A stretch of DNA of 64,000 nt from Apiotrichum sp. Y4204. Its lineage: Eukaryota > Basidiomycota > Tremellomycetes > Trichosporonales > Trichosporonaceae. Position 1 is the stretch's first letter. The number at the start of each line of letters is the position of its first letter. The translations under genes and the position numbers were made by a program. The stretch lies in NCBI GenBank assembly GCA_025531455.1, contig JAMYHL010000001.1:310001-374000 (forward strand). Direction: 5' to 3'. Below the pieces are notes generated by a model. It did not search any database and was not told the DNA's origin. It saw only the letters and a list, made by a program, of their open reading frames with translations. This document shows positions 55,693-64,000 of this stretch, piece by piece.

Positions 55693-57307
55693 TCAAAGAT
55701 AGGAATGGCCCCACTTGTCCGACTTGTCGCCACGATCACGCTGCTTGCCCCACGCAGGTGTTTCCTGCTTGTCGAACGTGCCTTTCAAGGGCGACCCGAG
55801 GTTGTCTTTCGAGTCGCTGTTAACCACAACAAGTTTGCGGTCACCGGTGGTGGCAGTGCTGAGCGTGTGGCGGAAGTCGAAGGAAGGACGGGACTCGCGA
55901 TCGGAGCCTTCAGGCGAGCTGGGGACCTTTGGCGTGTTAAATCCCTGCGGGCCACCGGGACCTGATGGCTGCTTCGGAGTCATGTTCACGACCGCCTGCT
56001 CCAGGGAGGTTTTCTCGGCAGGTGGTGGTGTTACTGTGAGCCGGTCGGTGCTGATCGGGTCTTGGCCAGACATGTACGTCTGCGCGATGGGGAAGTAGTT
56101 ATACGTCGGTTCCTGCGTATCCGGATCGTAGAGTCCGCTGTTGGGTTGAGGGACCTGGTGGACCGGAATGGCAGCCGCGACGGCCTGGCCGGCAGAATTG
56201 TAGTGCGGTCCCGACTGGGGCGCGCCGCTCTGCGCGAATGGGTCCGCATCGTAGTTGTATCCGCCGGTATCCGACTGATACATGTCCTGCTCGTGCGAGT
56301 GGTGCGGCAGCGGGGTGAAGAATGTGGCGGCGACGGGAGCCACCGGAGCCTTGTCGCAGAAGTCCATGTCGTGCATGGTGTCACTCGAGTTGCCGGAGTA
56401 AGGAGACGGGGTGTTGGCCCTCATGCTGCGGGCACGCTGGCGGCGACGAAACGTGCGGACAAGCAGGGCAAGGAGGATAATTGCCACCACACCGCCTGCC
56501 ACAGCGATACCGGCAATGGCACCCTTCGACAGCTTGGCACCGCCGGACGTCTTGCCCGTAGCATCGGCCAGCGAGCCGCTGACTGTGCGAGTCTCGGTTT
56601 GACTGGCATTGGAAGAGTTCACGAGGGTGGGGGTAGTCTGCGTGCCGGTCTTGTCCGATGATGGCGATGATGTCTGGTTTGTGGTGCGGTCGGTTGCGGT
56701 TTGGGGGTCCGAGGCTCGTGAACTCGTAGCGGTAGTAGAGGGAACCCGCTGCGGTGATTCACTTGTGGAGGGTTGTGGGGCTGGCGTGGTGCTGGGTGCA
56801 GTGGTGGCCGGTGTCTGAGAGTAAGTACTGGTGGTCGTTTGCGAGGTGGTTGTGGTATTCACCTCGCTCGAAGTGGGCGCCGGGCTGCTGGCAGTGGACT
56901 GGGACGTGGGCACCTCGGCGGACGTTTGCTGCTGAGATGAGGAGGTCGGCGTCCCAGTAGGAGTAGTACTTGTAGTTGAGGTCGTCGTTGAGGTCGGCGA
57001 CGACGTCTGGACCTGGGACGTGGTCGAGGTCTGGTCCTCGGTAGTGGACGTTTCGGTGGTCTGCGACGTTGTCTCCGTCAACGAGGTACCTTGGGAGTAA
57101 GTATCGCTACCAGTGGAGGTTCGCAACGAACCTGTACTGGTAGAATTGTCGGGATTCTGTCGCGCGAGGACTCTGCGCATCCCAAGTCTCGCGCGCTCCA
57201 CTAGCTGAGGTTCTCGAGGTCTGCGTATGAGCGCATGCCCGGTGCGCAACGTGCCCAACGAGTTGAACGAGTTGTATCACTCACATGTGAACCATTCTTT
57301 GTCGCAT
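55693..57307 (-). CDS. Single-pass membrane protein with long Ser/Thr ectodomain (cluster gene 5)
   Basis: About 520 residues. The main exon ends at 55693. The 5' end is uncertain: ATG at 57180 (MRRVLARQNPDNS) or a short first exon from 57307 (MRQRMVHI) joined by a GTGAGT...CGCAG intron that keeps frame. The ectodomain is nearly all Ser/Thr with Gln and Pro (about 230 residues), a pattern expected for heavy O-mannosylation. The transmembrane helix is GIAVAGGVVAIILLALLVRT followed by FRRRQRARSMR. The tail is acidic and Tyr/Pro-rich (DPDTQEPTYNYFPIAQTY) and ends KSDKWGHSYL. It lacks the PPxYDPxW motif of genes 3, 4 and 6. The role is unknown; the layout suits a wall-spanning sensor. Confidence 0.7.
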
Positions 57308-59284
57308 GTACAATTCGTACCGCAGTGGCGCAAGTTTGGCTGGCGCTCTGATGTCTATCCAGATCCGTGATGGCGAAGATCGAGTTGTTGGTGAAGAGGA
57401 TGTGTGAAGAGGTTTTGCCAGCCCATCAGCAGTAGTTGAACAGATCTCCTACCCATGCATCTGCAGAGCTGCGACAGAAGCCTGCCGACAAGTGACAAGC
57501 TGACAACAAAGCACAGCTCCGAGCAAAGAAGCAGGAACGCCGTCGCGTTGCGGGTTGGGCCCGCCAGGTCCGCAGTTCGGCGGTTCTCACGGCACCTGTG
57601 CATTGGATGGCATAATCGCTTTACTTGTACCGAAACCCTCTCTCCGAGTCTCACTCGCCACCCGCTCACGGCCCCAGACACAAATCAAAGTACGACTTGT
57701 TTAATCTCGAACAAAGGGACAGACTGCGAGCCAAAGGTCCTTGGATCCGACGAGGACGACAGAGCCTCGACGACAGGATTGTGGAATAGACAAGGCCCAG
57801 CGATGTACCGTATACCTCCTCGGAGCGTGCACTGCTTCCAGCGGTAGCGGGTCCGACGATCTGGGTTTTTATCTCCGCGGGTGTACTCCTCTGGCCTATG
57901 CACCATCAGCCACTCGAGATGTCAGTCCCGGGAATCATGCCCTCGACAATGCCCCTGATCCCTTACGAGAACCCCAGGCGACATGCCGTCATGCGCCTCG
58001 CGTCGTTCACAACCCCCGCAGCCAAGCAGGGCCGATCTCAACCGACACTTCGTACACTCCCCCCACAGCGCGGTCCGAGATCTTTGGCCCCTTCACGACA
58101 GTGCCATGTGCATGTGGGCTGCGATGCTGCGAAGCATACAAAGTGCGTCATGGGCCTGAGGGGCTTGATGGGTGATGGGTATCAGGAACACCACGAGGCT
58201 GCGGTATCTACTACTGTACTGTGTCTAAGAGCTCGAACAGAACGGTCCGCTGCCGGCCCGGACCATACTCGCCATCAGCCTCCCTGTTCCTCTCCAGATG
58301 AAGAAGGGCACTCGCACCTGCAAAAGAGGCGCAGATCAAGGCGATGCATCTTCTACCCTAGACCTTGATGAGCTCGGCGCTTCTTTTCTGAGAGAGAAGC
58401 GTCAATCTATGCTTAGCGGCAGTGAAAGGCGGTACGTCTAATAGCGAGTCATGTGCCATTTACATGGTGGCGATCCTCTGTGAGTGCCAGGAGTCTGGTT
58501 CCATTAGGATTTATGAAAGCCGATGCCGCACGCTCCTTTCTTCGAAGTCAGGAGAGGCTTGAAGCTCATGATCGGGTGCAAACCTATTGTCAGAGGCCCG
58601 ATGGGCTTGAGGAAATGCTCATGAGTTCTCATGAGCTTGCTTGGTCGAATGAAATGCTGCTCTGTGTTTGTTTGGACTGTTCCTCATCAAGTCATGACCA
58701 ATCCCGACAGCTTCTCACTTGCATTTTGAATTGTAGTCCCGGACACTGATACAGTTTGGTTTTTATCCAGTCAACTTCACTTACGCCCTACCTTTTGAGG
58801 TGTCATAGAAGCCTGAGAGCGGGGCACAAGCTCTCCACAGACTGACAGTTCTTAACCACTCACGATTTGCACCGATACCCCCGTTCTATGACTCTGCCCA
58901 CTGAACTGACAGGTGCTCAAACCCACGATCATACCTCCACGGCTGCTCATAACCGCGGCCGCGGAGGTGACGACACGACCGCAGATGAGACAGCGGTTGG
59001 CGACCTTGTACTCAAGTTGCACTCTGTGAACTCTCATGGAAGGAGATACCGGGGCTGCGAGGCTTGGCAGCAGTGCGTCGCTCATCGTGATTGTGAGTCA
59101 TGCCTCATGATCCGACCGCCTCACTGTTTGTTCAAGTATTAATACACAAAATTACAATGCAATTCAGTGTCTATGAAAGACACAATCTGGGCTGCCAGAT
59201 GGGGTATAGGATGCCGGGTATGCTGCGAAGATCGAGAATTGCGAGATTGGTTTGAGTATGGCCGTTCAATTCTGGAGAAAGAGT
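57308..59284. other. Long intergenic region in the membrane-protein cluster
   Basis: Two kilobases without a supportable gene; several short open frames on both strands lack motif or codon support. It probably includes the promoter of gene 5 and the 3' flank of gene 6. Confidence 0.4.
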
Positions 59285-59932
59285 TTACGGGATATGGCTC
59301 GCTGGGAGAACCCGCCGTTCCTCCATGATCTCAAGGTTCTCGCGGCTCCAGCTGGGATCGTACTTGGGCGGAATGAGTTCTTTGACAACACGCCGCCCCT
59401 CGGCATTACGTTCCGAGCGCTTACGGAGCGCGCGCATCTGCTTTGGCCGCTCGCGCATCAACGGCCAGTCGACCTGCCACCAGCCGCCGTCATCGGCGTG
59501 GTGCGCCACCACCTCGGTCGAGAGCCGGCTCGCGGCGGACGGGGAGCGGGTCACGACCCGCAGAACTGGCCGCCCGCGGGGGTCCGTCGCCGGGGCAGAA
59601 GCGGGCTCCGGCTCGGCCGAGGAGTGTTCTGTCTCGGGCTCGGCGGTGAGTGCAGTAGCGGCCCGCGGCTGGGTGACGTTAGGACGGTCGATGGGGCGGG
59701 TACGCGTGAGCGGCGGTGTGGTGGGACGCGTCGGTGTTGGCATATAAGCTCCCCTGTCTCGCCGCGTTCTTTTCCACGTTATGTAGGCAATAACAGCCAG
59801 CGCGCAGATGACGAAAAAGCCGACAACGCTGACCACGATGGCCACGACTGTGTCCCCGCTGAGCCCCCGTGCGGGCGGGACGGATTGACTCGGGTCCGGG
59901 GCGGCTCGTCGCTGCACGGATGGAATGAACAT
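59285..59932 (-). CDS. Short single-pass membrane protein with PPxYDPxW motif (cluster gene 6)
   Basis: Single exon, 215 residues, the smallest cluster member. An N-terminal arm of about 25 residues has no signal peptide. The transmembrane helix is TVVAIVVSVVGFFVICALAV followed by TWKRTRRDR. The cytosolic tail of about 160 residues has Thr/Pro-rich and Glu/Ala/Pro-rich parts, then a basic and acidic segment (GWWQVDWPLMRERPKQMRAL). The motif GRRVVKELIPPKYDPSW sits near the end. It lacks the Ser/Thr ectodomain of genes 3 and 4 but keeps the motif, which argues that the motif is the functional core. Confidence 0.7.
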   Translation of the reverse strand: MFIPSVQRRAAPDPSQSVPPARGLSGDTVVAIVVSVVGFFVICALAVIAYITWKRTRRDRGAYMPTPTRPTTPPLTRTRPIDRPNVTQPRAATALTAEPETEHSSAEPEPASAPATDPRGRPVLRVVTRSPSAASRLSTEVVAHHADDGGWWQVDWPLMRERPKQMRALRKRSERNAEGRRVVKELIPPKYDPSWSRENLEIMEERRVLPASHIP

Positions 59933-60601
59933 GGCGACAGTGGCAGGAGTCGGACAGAGAGAGAATGGATCGGTTGGGGGAGTGGCGGGAAATGATTGTT
60001 CTGTGGCATTTTATTCTTCCCGCCACACGATGCAGACAACCCACAATTCTGGATTCCATCACATGTTTGGCGGGCGGCGCACTCCCGCGTCCTGAGGCGA
60101 TGGTACAGCCCGCACAGGTGGGACGGGGATGGAAGACATGAATGCACGCAAACGATTGTATTGCCCAGCTGTGCGTTGTGCTGCACAGCACCGCCGGAGC
60201 GTTGAAACACCGTCACTTCCCGCATGGCCAGGGGCCAAGAGGGGCTCGGACGTGTCTTGCACCAGCCTTTGGAATACGGAGCCGGGTTACGGCATCATCC
60301 GGTCTCGGTGCGCTCGCAGCGTTCCGCACTCGCTCCGGCATTTCGGTGTATGCATGTGAAGAGACGCCCAGGCAGTAGGGTTCATGGACACAGCGCGCGG
60401 AGATCCTTGCTTTACGGCTCCATGTCGCCGCCCAATCTAGATCTCAACTTGTCCACATAGTCCCTGCAAAACGTTTTCAGCATAACATTGTAACATGCCA
60501 GATGCTCGTAGTGTACAAGTGAACAGCTCCCGCAGTGCCCTCGCAGGCGGAAGCCGCCGAATCTAAGTGTACAGAAAGTGTACAGATTGTCTATCTTCGT
60601 G
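59933..60601. other. Intergenic, no gene seen
   Basis: 670 bp between cluster genes 6 and 7; nothing recognisable. Confidence 0.45.
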
Positions 60602-61929
60602 CTACGGGTGGGCACCCGCGCCGGTCCACTGGGGACGGTACGCGGCTTCGTACTGCACGGGGTCCTCTTGGAGATAATGCAGGCCGGTGTGCTCTGGCTC
60701 CACGCCCTGCCCAGGACTGAGGGGGTACGAACCACTAGAGCCACTGTACGGGTTCTCGGACGAGTATGTCGGTGAAGGGTACTGTCCATGCTCGGTCATG
60801 GGCGGAGCGAGCGTCGCGGGCGCCATGGGCAGCGGCTTCACTTCGGCTGCCGCCCCGCTTCCCATCCCGGGGTAGATGTGGGCAGGGTACGGCGTGGATG
60901 TGACCGTATCGTAGGCGCCAAACATCTCCGGCTCAGCATGCTGCCCCCACGTCTGCGACGTGCGGGGCGTGATGACAAACGGTGTGACCTCAGGCTGGTA
61001 GTTGTATGCCGAGTTGTCGTCCTCCTCAATCTCAAAGCGTGTAGGCTGCGGGTCGAAGTCTATAGGGCTCGCGGCGCGGGCTTTCTGCCGTTTGCGCATG
61101 ACATAGTAGTAGAGCAGCCCGGCGATGAGGAGGATGGCAAGGAGGGCGACGACGACAATGGCGACAATCACCGCTCGGCTCAGCCCTTTGTTCTCTTTCT
61201 TGGTGGAAGACTTGGCCTTGGCGGCCTCTTCCGGCGGCAGGCAGTTTAGGTCGCTGTGCTTCCCGACAATGAAAATGCCGCTCAGTACGCGCGTGAGGCT
61301 CTTGTCCTGCGCGCCAATCACAAGTTGCGTGCCCGGCGCATATGGCACGTTCCAGGTGTATTTCCGGTCGTCGGTCGTTTTGTCCTTGGTGAGGTTGGTC
61401 AAGGGGTTCCAGTTGTCCATCGACGCGTTGATGGGGAAGATGCCACTGGACGTTAGTACGAGGAAGGAGGTTATGCCGGTACTCACATATCGAACGGCGG
61501 TTCGCCGTGCTCAAGTGTGATATCGTAGTTCTGACAGGCATTGGCGCCGTCAACGGACTTGATTGAAAACTTGGAAGGGCCCCCCGCGTTGGAAGTGGAG
61601 GATGAGCTCGTGGAAGCTGCCGTGCCGGAGGGCGAGCTCGAGCTGCTGTTCGTGGTGGGCGACGAGGCCGGGGCCCTGGTGGTACTGCTCGTTGTGGTTG
61701 TGGTGGTAGAAGTGGTGCTTGTTGGCTTTGAGATCGCCGTCGTGGACGTGGACGTCGCGGAAGAGCTGGACGCAGCTGGAGCGGAGGAAGTAGCTGACGA
61801 CGAGGTCGCTGTCGTAGTAGTGGTCGTGCTGGACGCAGAGGTGGCGACCATTCCAAGCGTCACCATCCCCTGGGCAGCCACGGTGCTGGCGGTAAGTGCA
61901 ATGAGTGGGAGGTAGTGTATCCTTGTCAT
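60602..61929 (-). CDS. Type I membrane protein with signal peptide, Ser/Thr stem and beta-rich ectodomain (cluster gene 7)
   Basis: Two exons, 61929-61487 and 61445-60602 (428 residues). The start ATG gives a signal peptide (MTRIHYLPLIALTASTVAAQ). A Ser/Thr/Ala stretch of about 100 residues follows, then a folded part of about 110 residues: CQNYDITLEHGEPPFDIGIF, YTWNVPYAPGTQLVIGAQD, and a close in SGIFIVGKHSDLNCLPPE. This pattern (W-x-V...GT-x-L...S-x-x-x-V...C-L) resembles a beta-sandwich ectodomain seen in many basidiomycete surface proteins. The transmembrane helix is VIVAIVVVALLAILLIAGLL then YYYVMRKRQKAR. The tail is Pro/Tyr/Ser-rich. The intron splits FDI|GIF. Confidence 0.8.
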
Positions 61930-63906
61930 TTTGGGCAAAGTGCTAAAGGTCAGAAGGGCGGTGAGTACGAGCTGGAGATGTTAAGAGGCAGAGGCGACGC
62001 GACGGCCGGCCAGGTCGACTCGGGGAGGCTCAACAACCTGTGTTGAGAAGGCGTAGTCAGTGGTGGAACGAATGTGGGGGGTGGAAAAGAGAAGCCGGTA
62101 TTCTTCCACAGGTCGCGGGCATAAGTAAGTCGACAGCACAATGTAGCACACAGAGGAGCAGAATGCCCCGCTGGCAGCTGGAACGACTGACACCTTGGCA
62201 GCACACCTAGTCTGCGATGGCACACTGTGCAATGACTGAAGGATACACAGGAGACGCAGGGTCATTGCCTCTTCACCGCCTCACGAAATCACTAGTCGGC
62301 CGCGATGGCAGTGTTGGGGAGTTGGGGGGTTGTGTTTGATGCAAAAGTCACTAACAGTGCGCGGTCCAAAAGTGATGCATTTTGCCCTGCTGTTTCATGT
62401 TTCCTCCAATTTCACAGCGATGTACGTTGAAGAGCATCATTCACGTCCACACACTTAGCAATGCGCACATCTGGCGCTACGGGACGTATGCACAGGTATT
62501 CTTGCCGGGAGATGAACTATTCTTAGGCGGCAAGGTGGGACGTTGGAAGGTCGTGATAAGTGGGAGGAGGCGTGTTTGTTAGAAGTGGGGGTACAAACTT
62601 GGAGTGGATTTGGGCCCATACAGTCTCCCAGACAGGCCCTGCTCCTCCTAACATAGCTGTATCGACTCGTTCAATCACCCACACAGCAACATGCACGGAG
62701 GCACAACATGAATCCCACAGATTACAGTACCAACATGCATATCCACGCCGCACGGACACTGCACACTGTAGCTCTCGCAGAACCGCGGCGCTGTCATCCA
62801 GGGGGTTTCGCGGTCCAGACGAGGCGGTGTATCGAAGTTTCGCAGGTCACACCCCTTTCCGACAGCCAACTCCCAGATATTTGGGTCACAATTCCCCCTG
62901 GCGAACCCTGTGCTCGCCTCTTGACACACGAGCACCGGATGGTGCAGGGGTGATTGCAAAGTATGTGCCAAGGGCCTGGCCCAGTATGGAAGCGGTCAGG
63001 CCACTCGCAGAATTGCCTAGTCTGGCCGACAGATATAACTCCGCCTCTGACGGTTGCCCCGAACGTCGGCGATCTGAGCTCGCGGTACGGTGTTACTGCG
63101 AGTCGGGCGCACTCTGCGCTGATGAGAAGCGAACGTGGGAGGTGTATCCTCCCGCGATACAGAGCAGGTGCCATCTGTGCAGGGTTGCGTCCTGTTTCAG
63201 AAATGAGTCAAAGGCTCTAGAGCTCTGCTATTTCCTTTTTCTCGAGGCGGCGTTGAATTAAGCGCTTTTGTAAGGCAGAGAGCGAACTCGGGCTAGGGAG
63301 TCGGTTATGAACGGGTTGACGGCTGACTAAATCAAGATGCTGATCATGATAGGGTGATCTGCTGATCAGCATCTTTGATCCGTCGATCATATGCCCCTGC
63401 TGATCAACTTTTGTTCGCTGATCGTTGATCTGCAGGTCCCAGTCAGTCAGCCGATTCTTGTTGCCACACCCCTGATCTGCGCCGGAGATCACAGGTGGCG
63501 ATCATCAGGGGCACGCATTCCTGTCGAGCCGAGCGGGGCAAGGCAGTCATAGACAGAGGATAGAGTAGAGAGTCTCAAGGTGACTCGGCTCTCTGCGCGT
63601 GTCCTCGACATCGTCGCGACCTTCACGCTTAGGAACATGGCATACCTTGGGGAAAAGGCGGGTTCTTCATCGTACAGTCGATGTTCCTCATCATCAACCA
63701 CCAGCAGGCCCACAGTGTGTGCGGTCATCGCCGACAACAACAAGAATCACGTGATAATCGTCGGCGAACCCGACTCGAGCCGGAATTTCGGCAGCCACCA
63801 ATCGATGACCTGCTTTCGAGGCGAGATAAGCACATTACCACAAAGATCACATCGAGGAAATTGTGAGAGGGGAGAGGTTGTCATCTCTCACACCACGTAC
63901 ACCACC
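61930..63906. other. Intergenic region with GATC-dense array
   Basis: Two kilobases between divergent genes. No supportable gene; the array at 63341-63432 is the only marked structure. The last 60 bp lead into the mitochondrial protein start. Confidence 0.45.
63341..63432 (+). repeat. GATC-dense array
   Basis: Eight GATC tetramers in 92 bp, most as tgatc and several as gctgatc or its complement gatcagc, including the perfect palindrome gctgatcagc. The pattern resembles the array at 42857-42928. Confidence 0.7.
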
Positions 63907-64000
63907 ATGCCACCCTCTACACCGGCTCGCGCGCTCCCGCACATTGCGCGGCGCGCCTTCTCGTCCACCGCCGCGGTGGCCGGTACAGCCGAGAAGCCGA
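63907..64000 (+). CDS. 5' end of a mitochondrial protein gene (partial)
   Basis: The window ends 31 codons into the gene. The visible N-terminus (MPPSTPARALPHIARRAFSS, then TAAVAGTAEKP) is Arg/Ala/Ser-rich without acids before residue 29, a typical mitochondrial presequence with a likely cleavage after ARRAFSS. The start has a caccATGcc context. The mature protein is outside the window, so no function can be named. Confidence 0.6.
   Translation, partial: MPPSTPARALPHIARRAFSSTAAVAGTAEKP

Noticed and set aside
57308..59284. Short frames at 57898-58368 and 58453-58749
   Set aside because: Composition looks random and neither strand offers a conserved motif or credible exon chain.
1..64000. CRISPR arrays, insertion sequences, LTR or viral elements
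   Set aside because: No regular direct repeats with spacers, no transposase, integrase or reverse-transcriptase motifs, and no viral gene resemblance was seen.

Overview
The window is nuclear DNA of a basidiomycete yeast. The evidence is GC-rich coding sequence with C/G-ending codons, genes broken by many short introns (mostly 35-70 nt, GTGAGT/GTAAGT...CTNAC...AG), and a gene repertoire (Ski2, Cwc2, Fcp1, Atg12, Sco1, pyruvate dehydrogenase kinase, site-2 protease) that reads as Tremellomycetes. A family of F-box-like proteins points to Trichosporonales (Cutaneotrichosporon, Apiotrichum, Trichosporon); that placement is inference. No transposon, rRNA, CRISPR or viral sequence was seen.

Layout. 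0.7-2.5 kb: zinc-finger regulator. 2.5-8.2 kb: sparse region with tRNA-Gly(GCC), a mitochondrial pyruvate dehydrogenase kinase and tRNA-Pro(AGG). 8.4-14 kb: a GH43-like protein with a 704-nt intron and altered catalytic residues, a 2.2-kb gap, and ATG12 in five exons. 14.4-28.2 kb is the compact housekeeping core: a probable Pex14/17-type peroxisomal membrane protein, FCP1, CWC2, SKI2 (sharing a 350-bp divergent promoter with CWC2) and a Zn2Cys6 transcription factor. 28.9-38.8 kb: a HAD hydrolase, an F-box-like gene, tRNA-Arg(ACG), a site-2 protease diverging from SCO1, and a proline-rich hypothetical protein. 39.8-44.6 kb: two more F-box-like genes and a second tRNA-Arg(ACG).

45.8-62 kb is the unusual part: seven consecutive genes, six on the minus strand, each for a single-pass membrane protein with a Ser/Thr/Pro-rich or short N-terminal ectodomain, one transmembrane helix, an Arg/Lys stop-transfer and a low-complexity cytosolic tail. 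Spacing is mostly 0.5-2 kb instead of a few hundred bases. Three of the seven share a cytosolic motif of the form K-x-L-(L/I)-P-P-x-Y-D-P-x-W, which suggests a locally expanded family of surface sensors or receptors. The window closes with the 5' end of a gene that has a mitochondrial presequence.

Functionally the housekeeping genes are independent (mRNA decay, splicing, Pol II CTD dephosphorylation, autophagy, mitochondrial metabolism). The accessory content is the membrane-protein cluster and the F-box-like genes. Exon boundaries were read by eye from splice consensus, reading phase and family similarity; no searches were run.
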